From NCBI GenBank assembly GCA_035705495.1, contig DASSWB010000042.1, positions 1 to 64,000 on the forward strand: a stretch of 64,000 nt of DNA. The letters are read 5' to 3'. Made by a program: the position numbers and the translations under genes. This document shows positions 49,316-58,224 of this stretch, piece by piece (positions within the stretch are counted from its first letter, which is position 1; each line of letters starts with the position of its first letter). This DNA is from DASSWB01 sp035705495. Lineage in GTDB: Bacteria > Bacteroidota > Bacteroidia > Flavobacteriales > Flavobacteriaceae. Below the pieces are notes generated by a model. The model was not told where the DNA came from and ran no database searches. It saw nothing but the letters and a program-made list of their open reading frames with translations.

Positions 49316-50665
49316 TTGTACGAAAGCCTCATTCTGTCAAAAGAAGAAGGATTGGTTTTATACATTTTACAATCCAAAATTAAACACAGAGAACTTCATA
49401 AATATTTCACATATCGTGATATTGAACGATGTATTCTAGAAAGTTCTAAAATTGAAGCTGGTTCTACACCACAAACAGAAAAAATAGTTAAGAATTTATT
49501 ACACTTTTACATTGAGCGACCACCTAATGAAGAACTAAAGTTTGCTTTGACAGATTATGGGAAAAAATTTATAGAATTAATTGATAAAAAACTTCATAGT
49601 CCACTCAAACATTTTCCGTTAAAGAAAACATTTCAGAAGTATACAGAATTTAAATCCCAAGAAATCGATAACATTAAGGACTTTGAGTTATGGTACGAAC
49701 TACAATTCCACAACAATAGTAAGCAAACCATTATTGACCATCTTGAAGCCCTAAAGGATGTTGTTAATTCTTCCATTAGTCAACTAAATGATTTACTAAA
49801 AAAAGAATCTGAGGATCTTTTATCTGTTACCAGAGAATTTACAATAATCTTTGACGAAATTGGACAAAAGTCTGAAGAGATAAAATACACCCTACGTTTA
49901 GGAAATGCTTTAAATATTGAAATTGAAAGCGTTGTTGATTTTTTCTATAAAAAAATAGACAAATTTAAGCATCCTGAAAATGATTTGGAACTTGAAAAAT
50001 TTGAAAAACTTAATAACGAATACAATAAAGCTTTATACATAAAAACAGAGGTCATCGATTTTTTTAATGAAGTGGATTATCGATTAAAGCAATTAATGCA
50101 AAAATCACTGTATGCAAATGGTCAATTGACAAACCTTCAAAACAGTTTTAAAAACCAATCAAGGATTAGGATAAACTTAAAAAAATTATTGAAGTTCACA
50201 TTGGAACACGCATCATATTCCAACAAGCATATTATCAACTTACCTGAATCCTTTCCAATTAAAGCAATTCCTATTGAGCGGTTTAAATTTATAGAAGTTC
50301 CTTATTATCACACCTACGGAATCCAAAAAAATAAAATTGCACCGGCTCATTACAATAATGAGTACGCAAAGTCAGAGCGGGAAAAAGTAGAAAGAGATCT
50401 TTTTAGACAAGAAAGTGTTGCAAAATTACTTAAGGAATATAAAACCATCCTTGAACAAGAGAAAGAGCTAGATTTTTCAGAACATTTCTATAAAATTCTA
50501 GAACGCGAAAATGATAGTGAAATAGCATTGAGTGTTGGTTTTGACCTTTTTCAATTTGCAAACAGCAATCCAAGATATCAAATAGAAATTACAAGGGATT
50601 TGCCAGAAAAATATCCTCAACAAAATATATTAGTATGGAATATGAAAATACACCAAGTAATGTAG
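49316..50665 (+). CDS. jetA: JetA, Wadjet kleisin-like subunit (449 aa)
   Basis: First of four tightly packed genes whose order and products define Wadjet. The sequence is mostly helix: an N-terminal winged-helix part (ILSKEEGLVLYILQ, YFTYRDIERCILES), coiled coil in the middle and a C-terminal domain that in MukF-like kleisins contacts the SMC head. The complex spots small circular DNA and cuts it, defending against plasmids. No ATG is in frame: the best start is TTG at 49316, or an unusual codon upstream. It overlaps JetB by 31 bases. Confidence 0.8.
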   Translation: MYESLILSKEEGLVLYILQSKIKHRELHKYFTYRDIERCILESSKIEAGSTPQTEKIVKNLLHFYIERPPNEELKFALTDYGKKFIELIDKKLHSPLKHFPLKKTFQKYTEFKSQEIDNIKDFELWYELQFHNNSKQTIIDHLEALKDVVNSSISQLNDLLKKESEDLLSVTREFTIIFDEIGQKSEEIKYTLRLGNALNIEIESVVDFFYKKIDKFKHPENDLELEKFEKLNNEYNKALYIKTEVIDFFNEVDYRLKQLMQKSLYANGQLTNLQNSFKNQSRIRINLKKLLKFTLEHASYSNKHIINLPESFPIKAIPIERFKFIEVPYYHTYGIQKNKIAPAHYNNEYAKSEREKVERDLFRQESVAKLLKEYKTILEQEKELDFSEHFYKILERENDSEIALSVGFDLFQFANSNPRYQIEITRDLPEKYPQQNILVWNMKIHQVM

Positions 50666-51324
50666 AGTATTCTTTCAAGTTCCTGGAAAATAAGGATCTG
50701 AAAGAAAAATTTGCAGACCTTAATATCCAACTGTTAAGTGGCAGACATATACAGAAAGACTCAAACTATTATCTTTATCAATTGCTGAAAAAGTACTTTA
50801 AAGAATTGAAGTATTATTATGAAAATTTCTATGGCTTAGAGTTAGAAAGAGATTTCAAAGACGACATCACTTTTTATTATCTTGATTTTATAGAACAGTC
50901 AAGAGGTGTGTTGAGCTCGTCGAGAAGGCACAAAGAGTTGTCAAGTTTGCAAACCGTTACCGGAATAATGCTTCTTAATATGTACTACGATAGATATTTT
51001 GAAAATATAAAGGAAATAACTTTTCAGGATATTAAAAAAGAAATTCTATCAGGTGAAAACAGTAATCAATTCAAAAAATTATGGTTTAAAGATATCAGGG
51101 ATGAATATTCTCCTAAAGAATGGGTACGAGTGGTTACAAATATTAAGAATACCATTAAAGATTTTGAAAAATTGGGATGGATTGAATCAATGGCGAAGGA
51201 TGATGGGGAAGACATACACTTCATACTTAAAGAATCCATTTACCGTTTTCAAAAATTATATGAAAAGGAAATAACCAGCATTGATGAATTCATAGAAAAT
51301 TACTCATTACAAACAAATGATTAG
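50635..51324 (+). CDS. jetB: JetB, Wadjet MukE-like subunit (229 aa)
   Basis: A small, helical winged-helix protein in the position of the MukE-like subunit. The start MEYENTPSNVEYSFKFLENK overlaps JetA by 31 bases and the end overlaps JetC by eight. Features include LLSGRHIQKDSNYYLYQLLKKY, which resembles the MukE/DUF4194 N terminus, and a C-terminal helix. JetB would bind the JetA dimer and the SMC heads to complete the condensin. Assignment rests on order, size and the neighbouring SMC gene. Confidence 0.8.
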   Translation: MEYENTPSNVEYSFKFLENKDLKEKFADLNIQLLSGRHIQKDSNYYLYQLLKKYFKELKYYYENFYGLELERDFKDDITFYYLDFIEQSRGVLSSSRRHKELSSLQTVTGIMLLNMYYDRYFENIKEITFQDIKKEILSGENSNQFKKLWFKDIRDEYSPKEWVRVVTNIKNTIKDFEKLGWIESMAKDDGEDIHFILKESIYRFQKLYEKEITSIDEFIENYSLQTND

Positions 51325-54300
51325 ATACCCTAGAATATACTCTTTTTCTACAGTTGGAATTGTGATGCACTTTAACCAAGATTACTTACTGCATCCCATC
51401 AGAACTGATTTTACGGGAAAAAATGGAATAGGTAAATCACTTATTGCCGACCTTTTTCAAATTCTCTTCATTTCCGATAAAAGTAAAATAGCATTCGGAA
51501 CGGAAAGTTTTAAGAACAATACCCGATTGCTTCACACACTCCCTTATAAAACTTCTGATGCTTATGTTTTTATAAACATTGAGGTTGAGAAAGATAATTT
51601 CATCACTCTGGGTGTTAATATTCCCAATAAGAAAAGCAGACCGCTCAAGTCATTTTGGATTCTCAATAGAGCTCACGGGCCTAGTGATAATAATCGATTA
51701 AAGGATTTAGCAATCCCTAAGAATAACATTCCCTTTTTTAAAGATTTCATTTGTGATAATACCATACCTACAATTGAAAAGCTTGCCATAAATTTGAGGG
51801 ATGAAAAACAATTGTATCTACGAAGTTTTTCGGATAAAAATCAGAAAAATGAACTTCACACTTTTCTGTTTGAAAATAAAATATTGCCAATAGACCTTTC
51901 TATTGAGTCAAATCTGGATGCTTTCGCAAAAGTAATTCAGTCATTCTCAAAGGCAAAGACTCTGGATACAGACAGTGATGATAGTCTGAAAAATTTTCTC
52001 TTCGAAGATAAAACGGCTACCCTTCTATCTGAATATGAAAAACATAAAACAGACCTCGAAAAATTAATTAATGACTATAAAGACCTTGAAGAATTAATTG
52101 CGGACATAGAAAACAAACAAGATCGACTTACAAACTTAAGTTCATTAAACCAACTATATCTCGATTCCTTCAAAAAGCACCTGTTGGTAGAATTTACAAA
52201 TACTGAAGACACTATCTTAATTCAGAATAAGAAGTTAAAGAAAATCACCTCTCAACTATCTGAAGAAAATGAACAAATAGTGATCTTGAAAGCTCAAAAC
52301 CCAAAAACCAAAGACTCTGCTAATAAAGCACAAAAAGAACTTGTAATCCTTGAAAAAACCATAAAGCAATTAAAAGAGTACAGCGGTATTCATAGCAGAA
52401 TGGAAGATTTACAATTCCAAATAAATGAACTGAACAATCTTAAATTACCTACAATCGATAAAGAACCAATTGTTTCTATAGATAATATCGAAACGTATGG
52501 AATTGCCGAGCTTAAACGAAGAATAACTGATTTTACCGAAGTTTTTGAAAATTATGGTTCTCTCGAAAACATTGAGCAAAAAATTGAGCTTCAAAGTGAG
52601 ACAATCGAAAATCGAAAGAGCATACTTAAGTCAGCAAGGACAGAAACTCTTGAATTGCTCAACTTGCTTTCAAAAAACAAAAAAGATTCGTTAATAGCCC
52701 AACTTTTAGCTCAACAGAAAACTTTGACCAAAAGTCAAGAAGAAATAATTTTAAAAATTTTTAAGGACATTCATTGGAAGAGACCGAAGGAAATAACGGG
52801 TGGTATTAGATATGTTGAGAATTTATCCTTTATGGATGAAAGGCACATTGAAAAAGATACTGAGAACAATGGTCATTGGTTTGATTTGGGTGGTGTAAAA
52901 GAGTTTGTATCATCGACTGACGAGAAACAATTGTTTAAAGACAAAGACAGGCTAGCCAAGGCACTATTAAACCAGACATCCAAACTGAATATTCAAATTA
53001 CGGATATCGATAAAGAACTTTCACATATTAAGGCTTTTATTAGAGGGGAAAACTTTGAGCAAAAATCAATACAGATAGAACAGACATTAGATAAGCGACT
53101 GAATGATTTTTCAACGCTAAAAGAATTAAGGTTATCATTGGGATTGATTCAAAATATCGAGGTTAAAAAGCAGAGCTTAATTTCAAAAATTTCTAAAGAA
53201 AATAAATTATCTAATAATTTAGAGAAACAAATCAATATTCCAATTGAAAAAAACAACCTTTCCAAACAAATAGAGGAGCTCGAAAAAGAGTTAAAAAGGA
53301 TTGATAAAAAGGAACGTGACTTAACCGCTAAATACAATGCTGATAAAAGTACATTGGAACAAAAGTTACGGTTTCTGCCTTCGCTTAAAAGCCAACCTTC
53401 CGACCTCGAAAAATCATTAAAAAGATTAGACGACGAAAGAAAAAAATATACTACCGATTTTTCCACCTACTTTCCAGGTATGAACATCAATGATATTGAA
53501 AAAGCGCAATTCAAAGGTGTTGAAAAAAACTCTGTGAATACAGAATTTCAATCCAATAAGATTAACTATATTGGTGATTACAAGGCCATTATAAGTTCGT
53601 TTATGCAATTAAAAAATGACCCCGAAATTAATGAACAAATCAATCAAGACACATTCAATTTTGAAGTACTTGAGCGTGTACTTTTAGGCCCAAAAATAAA
53701 ATACTCGGCGAATATTTCTGAAGAACTCAAACAACTTAACAGCAGTAGATTTAGAATGTTTGGTGCTATCCACGAAACAATGCTCAATATCTTTAAGCAG
53801 ACCAAAGGAAAATTTGACGAGTACCACGAAACAATTAAGGCTTTGAATAGATTTTTTAAAGGGAAGAAAATTAGTGGTAAATATTACTTTCAATTGGAAT
53901 TCAATAAACCACCTGATTTCGACATCAATTGGATTATTGATTTACAGGCAACTTCACAGCAAGTACAAAAATCAGGGGAACTTCCGTTAGGAGAATCGGT
54001 AGAGAGCTTTGTTGAGAATTTTTTCATCAAAGTAACAGGATTCAATCAAAAAATAAGGTTTTCAAATCTGCTCGACCCTAAAACTTACTTTGAGTTAAGA
54101 ACAAAGTTTACAGATGAATTCGACAATGAGAAATCTGGTGGAAGTACCGGTGAAAGCTATGCAGCCATTGTATTGCTTGGCATAGGTAGATTATCAGTGG
54201 TCTTAAATGCAGATTTGCCAGGACTTCGATTCCTTATTTTAGAAGAGGTTTCAAATTTAGACACATTAAACTTCAGCACCTTTCCAAATATTGCTGAAGA

Positions 54301-54490
54301 ATTTGGCTATCAAATTCTTACAATGACACCGAGACCTTTTGGTTCAGATACAGAACAAGGTTGGTATTTGCATCATTTAATTGAAGGTGCGGGGGACAAA
54401 AACATCAACTATCCTGTTCCCAATAGTTATTTCAAGACTAATGAAGGAAGACAGGTTTTGGAAACCTACTTGAAAGCGCAATCAAACTAA
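51317..54490 (+). CDS. jetC: JetC, Wadjet SMC ATPase (1057 aa)
   Basis: Large MukB-like SMC protein. The N-terminal head has Walker A GKNGIGKS (about residue 35). A long coiled coil (residues about 240-760) is interrupted by a hinge-like region in the middle. The C-terminal head carries the ABC signature SGGSTGES and the Walker B with the catalytic pair LILEEVSNLD. JetC extrudes DNA loops using ATP and, on a small circle, brings the complex to a stall that licenses the JetD nuclease. Length and layout are normal for the family. Confidence 0.9.
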   Translation: MIRYPRIYSFSTVGIVMHFNQDYLLHPIRTDFTGKNGIGKSLIADLFQILFISDKSKIAFGTESFKNNTRLLHTLPYKTSDAYVFINIEVEKDNFITLGVNIPNKKSRPLKSFWILNRAHGPSDNNRLKDLAIPKNNIPFFKDFICDNTIPTIEKLAINLRDEKQLYLRSFSDKNQKNELHTFLFENKILPIDLSIESNLDAFAKVIQSFSKAKTLDTDSDDSLKNFLFEDKTATLLSEYEKHKTDLEKLINDYKDLEELIADIENKQDRLTNLSSLNQLYLDSFKKHLLVEFTNTEDTILIQNKKLKKITSQLSEENEQIVILKAQNPKTKDSANKAQKELVILEKTIKQLKEYSGIHSRMEDLQFQINELNNLKLPTIDKEPIVSIDNIETYGIAELKRRITDFTEVFENYGSLENIEQKIELQSETIENRKSILKSARTETLELLNLLSKNKKDSLIAQLLAQQKTLTKSQEEIILKIFKDIHWKRPKEITGGIRYVENLSFMDERHIEKDTENNGHWFDLGGVKEFVSSTDEKQLFKDKDRLAKALLNQTSKLNIQITDIDKELSHIKAFIRGENFEQKSIQIEQTLDKRLNDFSTLKELRLSLGLIQNIEVKKQSLISKISKENKLSNNLEKQINIPIEKNNLSKQIEELEKELKRIDKKERDLTAKYNADKSTLEQKLRFLPSLKSQPSDLEKSLKRLDDERKKYTTDFSTYFPGMNINDIEKAQFKGVEKNSVNTEFQSNKINYIGDYKAIISSFMQLKNDPEINEQINQDTFNFEVLERVLLGPKIKYSANISEELKQLNSSRFRMFGAIHETMLNIFKQTKGKFDEYHETIKALNRFFKGKKISGKYYFQLEFNKPPDFDINWIIDLQATSQQVQKSGELPLGESVESFVENFFIKVTGFNQKIRFSNLLDPKTYFELRTKFTDEFDNEKSGGSTGESYAAIVLLGIGRLSVVLNADLPGLRFLILEEVSNLDTLNFSTFPNIAEEFGYQILTMTPRPFGSDTEQGWYLHHLIEGAGDKNINYPVPNSYFKTNEGRQVLETYLKAQSN

Positions 54491-54491
54491 A

Positions 54492-55406
54492 ATGAACTGG
54501 ACTGTCCTTAAATCCCTAAATCAACTTTATTTAGAGCGAAAGACCAAAATCAAGCCTTCACTGAAAGAAGATTCATCCTTTCGGTTATTGATATCAAATA
54601 AAGAAATTATAGAAATTGGCAATTACTATCTTCCCGGAATTCTTTTCGATTCATACTATACAAGGCATCATTTAAGACAGTATCCAGTCTATTTTAATTT
54701 TTTAGAAGTTAATAATCTTTTAAATAAACGATTTGAAGAAGAGGATATAAAAGTTCTTATGGAATTACAGTTGAAAAACCAGAATGAAACACTAATTCCA
54801 AACAGATCTCAATTAATGGAGGCACAAGAAACCGTCAGAGGATTCTCGACGATGTTCTTTAAAAACGACAAGTATTTAGACAAAAAGCCATCGTTAATTG
54901 AAGCTATTAATCAAATTCTTGATATTACTCTGATTGAAAACAAAGACCAACAATATCTATATAAACTGCAATGTAAAGATCCAGAACTGATAGTTCTATG
55001 TGAAAATCTGAATTTTTTAAGAAAAGATAAAATGCCTCGGGAGAATAATATTGAATTATGGTACGCTGGAGGTAGGAATGTGCCTAAATTGAAATATGCT
55101 GATAGAAGAGGTTTGTCTATATATTATTCAGCCGATTGGGATAAGGATGGTCTGGAAATTTTTGAATTAGCCAAAGAAATTATCCCAGAACTTCAACTTT
55201 TATTTCCAACAGCAAATTCAAAAAGTATTTTAGAAACCAGACATAAGAGCCATTGGAAATATCCTGAAGACCCAAAAAAATTATCTGGATTAAACCCTAA
55301 ATTTTATCCATTAAAGTACCAAGATAAAATCCAGAATCTCATAGAGCAAAACCATTGGATTATTGAGGAATCCAATGATTTAAAGGAAATGCTCTATAAC
55401 AATTAA
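54492..55406 (+). CDS. jetD: JetD, Wadjet TOPRIM nuclease (304 aa)
   Basis: Final gene of the operon, one base after JetC. Residues about 200-260 form a TOPRIM domain: ELWYAGGRNVPKL with a Glu-containing start and then IYYSADWDKDGLEIF, the DxD pair that binds metal. The N-terminal part resembles topoisomerase VI-type winged helix/CAP. JetD cuts the plasmid DNA when the condensin stalls. At 304 residues it is on the short side for JetD, so it may belong to one of the less studied Wadjet types; I do not assign the type. Confidence 0.85.
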   Translation: MNWTVLKSLNQLYLERKTKIKPSLKEDSSFRLLISNKEIIEIGNYYLPGILFDSYYTRHHLRQYPVYFNFLEVNNLLNKRFEEEDIKVLMELQLKNQNETLIPNRSQLMEAQETVRGFSTMFFKNDKYLDKKPSLIEAINQILDITLIENKDQQYLYKLQCKDPELIVLCENLNFLRKDKMPRENNIELWYAGGRNVPKLKYADRRGLSIYYSADWDKDGLEIFELAKEIIPELQLLFPTANSKSILETRHKSHWKYPEDPKKLSGLNPKFYPLKYQDKIQNLIEQNHWIIEESNDLKEMLYNN

Positions 55407-55593
55407 ATATTACTTTATATAGAATCAAACTAAAGTTACTATTCCACATACTTTTTCAAGAAGAAAAGGTTTATAAAAGTTGATTCCAACCTTTGAAGTA
55501 GTTGTTGTTACCCACCTCTCTTTCTTTACAAACCGTAAAATATAAATCCGGAATTTAGCACGAGAACTCTAGAGAAGTACTTATTAACTAGTT

Positions 55594-55839
55594 CTACAAG
55601 TTTCTTAATGTTTTCTTTTCTGTATCAGATAAACTTTGGTAATAGGTTATATAAATCTTCAAGTTTGAAGCTAATTCACGCGGATCCATTCCAGAATATT
55701 CCACTACGCGATAAACTTCAAATTCTTCGTCGTGTATTGTAAAATAGGAATCATTGAAATTTGATCTATAGATTGAATAATCCTCAATTATATCATATTC
55801 TTCTAAATATGGCGGTTCATCCTTCTGAACACTTTTCAA
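55594..55839 (-). CDS. Small acidic hypothetical protein (81 aa)
   Basis: An acidic, tyrosine-rich protein (PPYLEEYDIIEDYSIYRSNF) with a short C-terminal helix (ELASNLKIYITYYQSLSD). No membrane segment or known motif. It is separated from both the Wadjet operon and the pilin-like operon, on the minus strand, so it stands alone. It resembles in style the small acidic protein at 183, and could be a DNA-mimic-like inhibitor or an orphan cassette gene. Function unknown. Confidence 0.4.
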   Translation of the reverse strand: MKSVQKDEPPYLEEYDIIEDYSIYRSNFNDSYFTIHDEEFEVYRVVEYSGMDPRELASNLKIYITYYQSLSDTEKKTLRNL

Positions 55840-55925
55840 TTCAAACTTGTTTACTGTTGCTGCAATAATAAAGATTTGCGAATAAAGATAAAAAAATTAA
55901 AATTGTACATTAATAATGGTGTGGG

Positions 55926-56079
55926 AGGCTTCTTGTAGGAATCGAACTAATGGTGATTGCTCAAATTGCCAAAAACTTCAATGAAGCTTCTAGTAGCACC
56001 ACACAACTACTTCTGATGCTCTAGCAAATACGGGGAATTCCCAAAACAATTCTATAGTAGCTGCGGAATATGCTCTAGT
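55926..56079. repeat. Diverged repeat B, right of Wadjet
   Basis: Shares with repeat A (48811-49020) the start AGGAATCGAACTAATGG and the end GGAATATGCTCTAG. The two lie on either side of the Wadjet operon in the same orientation. The middle contains GATGCTCTAGCAAAT, a partial internal repeat of the GCTCTAG word. Confidence 0.45.
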
Positions 56080-56111
56080 TTTTCCTTCACTAGATCAGAT
56101 TTTTGATCTAA

Positions 56112-56237
56112 TTATTTTTTCTTTTTCGCAGTACGATCAGTTTCCTTTACTGTCGTCTTCGGATGCTTTTCAGCATAATCCTTTTTCACGTATTCACCGG
56201 TTTCTGCATCGCGGTAGCGGGTTATCTTCTTAGCCAT
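56112..56237 (-). CDS. Small conserved lysine-rich protein (41 aa)
   Basis: A 41-codon frame from ATG at 56237 to TAA at 56112 reads MAKKITRYRDAETGEYVKKD and goes on through EKHPKTTVKETDRT to four lysines. The pattern is one of a short, conserved protein I recall from many bacterial genomes with no known function, and the codon pattern is clean. The basic tail suggests nucleic-acid binding. It has its own leader and is not part of the pilin-like operon. Confidence 0.65.
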   Translation of the reverse strand: MAKKITRYRDAETGEYVKKDYAEKHPKTTVKETDRTAKKKK

Positions 56238-56313
56238 TTTTGTATTTTAAGAGTTGTATAGTAAAAATAGTCTTTTATTACGAGTAAAAAGTTTTCACTT
56301 GTTTTATTTTCCT

Positions 56314-57444
56314 TTAACCCAATACACTGCTCAACTTAAACATCGGCAGGTACATTGCTATTAATATTACTCCAACCAATATTCCAACAAAGAGTATGAT
56401 AAAAGGTTCCATTACAGTAGTGAGGACTTTGGACTGTTGTTGTACCTGAGAATTATACTGATGGTTCAACCGTTCAAAGATAAATTCATTTTGGTTAGTT
56501 TCTTCGGCGACTTTTACCAACGCCACCATTTTTTCATTAAAAAATTTGTGGTTGTTTAAACTACCGCTCAAGGATTCCCCTTTTAGAATATCTTCTTCGA
56601 CAGCATGTAAGGCTTCCTGTAAGGGGTGAAAATTAATCATCTTCTTTACTAACTGTATACTGTGAAGCATGGGAACCTTGGCAGCAACCAAAAGCGATAC
56701 TGCCTGTGTGAACTGTGATAAGTAAACCAATTTGAAAAACCCTCCTATAAAAGGAATCTTCAGTATGAATTGATCTTTAAATTTCCTGTACCAGTCTTTC
56801 TTATTTAAAACTAACTGAGATAAAAAAAATGCCAGCACCGCAAGAATTAAAATCCAGCCATGATTTTGAATGAAATCTGAAAATTGGATTATCATCCGAG
56901 TAATCCAAGGCAGTTCCACTTTTTGTTGTTCAAATATGTCATGGAACATGGGAACAACGAACTGAAGCATGAACAGAACAACTAGGAAAGCAGTACTCAA
57001 AATAATAATAGGGTAGGTGAGGGCACTGATAAGGTTCCTTCGCTGTTCGTTTTTTCTGGCAAAAAAATTACCCAATTGTTCAGTAACCTTGGATAGGGTA
57101 CCTGTTTCTTCCCCTATTTTGATAGAATAAAACTCATATTCAGTAAAATCTTTATGGTTATATATGGCGCCGGAGAGACTGGTTCCCTGTATCAGGTCCT
57201 TGAGAATATTTCCTATTATTTCTTTATTTTTTTTCTTCTTTTGGGAATTGTACAGCAGTCCCAATGAATCTTTCAAGGAAACGCCGGCTTTTAGCAAAAC
57301 ACTTATTTCAGTATAAAAATCTTCTTTGACTTTATTGGAAAAACTCTTTCCGAAAGTAATTTCTTTTTTAAGGAAAGCAAAGGAATCTCCATTTTGTCTG
57401 GAGACCTTTTTTTGTTTTACCGTATTTTCCAGTTTAAACGCCAT
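56314..57444 (-). CDS. Type II secretion/type IV pilus inner-membrane protein GspF/PilC (376 aa)
   Basis: Two repeated GspF domains: the first at residues about 40-165 (LLKAGVSLKDSLGLLY, GEETGTLSKVTEQL), the second at about 240-365 (LLVAAKVPMLHSIQLV, KVAEETNQNEFIFERL). Three transmembrane helices follow the pattern of PilC: about 145-170 (LSTAFLVVLFMLQFVVPMF), 195-215 and 345-370. GspF is the platform that passes the ATPase motion to growing pseudopilin in the inner membrane. It is last in the operon; the ATPase is not here, so it is probably encoded elsewhere. Confidence 0.9.
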   Translation of the reverse strand: MAFKLENTVKQKKVSRQNGDSFAFLKKEITFGKSFSNKVKEDFYTEISVLLKAGVSLKDSLGLLYNSQKKKKNKEIIGNILKDLIQGTSLSGAIYNHKDFTEYEFYSIKIGEETGTLSKVTEQLGNFFARKNEQRRNLISALTYPIIILSTAFLVVLFMLQFVVPMFHDIFEQQKVELPWITRMIIQFSDFIQNHGWILILAVLAFFLSQLVLNKKDWYRKFKDQFILKIPFIGGFFKLVYLSQFTQAVSLLVAAKVPMLHSIQLVKKMINFHPLQEALHAVEEDILKGESLSGSLNNHKFFNEKMVALVKVAEETNQNEFIFERLNHQYNSQVQQQSKVLTTVMEPFIILFVGILVGVILIAMYLPMFKLSSVLG

Positions 57445-57908
57445 TAGTGGAAATAATCAGTTGCGTCAACTTCCTTGTAAATAAATAGCACCTGATTTTG
57501 AAAATCTTTTGAGCAGGTTATCTTTAGGGCATCAATATTACCCTCTATTACCTCGTTTCCTTTCAGAAAGAATTTGATCTCTGATGTTGAGATTTTAAAC
57601 GTGTCCGTTCCTTTTACAATAAAAGGTGGGTGAAAGTTATAAGAAATGGAATCAATTGCAGAAAAGAGCGTTAATTCACCTTCCATCGCGTCATAATCCA
57701 TTTTTCCATAACGGTTGAAGTTTATTTCAAGTGACTGTTCAAGTTTACTTACCTCCGTATTCCTTTCAAAATTTTTCTGAATATCGTAAATGTGGGTTTG
57801 AACAAGGCTAAGCACTGAAAATGCAAGACCCACTACAATACTTGTAAGGATCAGTACGATAATGATCTCCGTAAGGGTATATGCCTTTATTTTATTGTCG
57901 ATTCGCAC
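57444..57908 (-). CDS. Type IV pilin-like protein (pseudopilin, 154 aa)
   Basis: A prepilin leader of about ten residues ends before a class III motif: IKAYTLTEIIIVLILTS, with Glu at position +5 after cleavage and a hydrophobic helix running to about residue 30. The body is a short globular domain without a cysteine pair. The start overlaps the preceding gene by 17 bases and the end overlaps GspF's start by one. This is probably a minor pseudopilin of the GspI/J/H kind. Confidence 0.8.
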   Translation of the reverse strand: MRIDNKIKAYTLTEIIIVLILTSIVVGLAFSVLSLVQTHIYDIQKNFERNTEVSKLEQSLEINFNRYGKMDYDAMEGELTLFSAIDSISYNFHPPFIVKGTDTFKISTSEIKFFLKGNEVIEGNIDALKITCSKDFQNQVLFIYKEVDATDYFH

Positions 57909-58224
57909 GTATTGTACTTGTTATGGTTTTTTCATCCCTTGTTGCTTCCACTTCCATGTATTCCATCCGGTTTTCCTTAAGTAGATCAATATGTATTTCC
58001 CATTGATTATAGTAAGTATGATAGGGTAAGGCTAATTTTTTATTTTTATATAGATACTGCAATTCTTTCAAGTAAACTTCTACATCCCGTGTATTGTTCT
58101 TCACCGAGTTATAAAACACGTTGTTCAGTATCATACTGGTGAGCATGAAAATAATTACAATCAAAACAGTGGCCACCAATGTTTCCATCAATGTTGAAGC
58201 TTTTATTTTTTTCAATATAACCAT
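57892..58224 (-). CDS. Minor pseudopilin-like protein (110 aa)
   Basis: A short basic leader (MVILKKIKA) is followed by STLMETLVATVLIVIIF, a typical class III signal with Glu at position +5 and a hydrophobic helix. The mature part is only about 90 residues. Short and lacking recognisable subfamily features, it could be a GspI-type subunit that sets the tip of the pseudopilus. Overlaps with genes on both sides support coupled translation. Confidence 0.75.
   Translation of the reverse strand: MVILKKIKASTLMETLVATVLIVIIFMLTSMILNNVFYNSVKNNTRDVEVYLKELQYLYKNKKLALPYHTYYNQWEIHIDLLKENRMEYMEVEATRDEKTITSTIRANRQ

Noticed and set aside
48811..56079. tRNA-like GGAATCGAAC words in repeats A and B
   Set aside because: The word resembles a reversed T-arm, but neither repeat has a cloverleaf or acceptor end around it.
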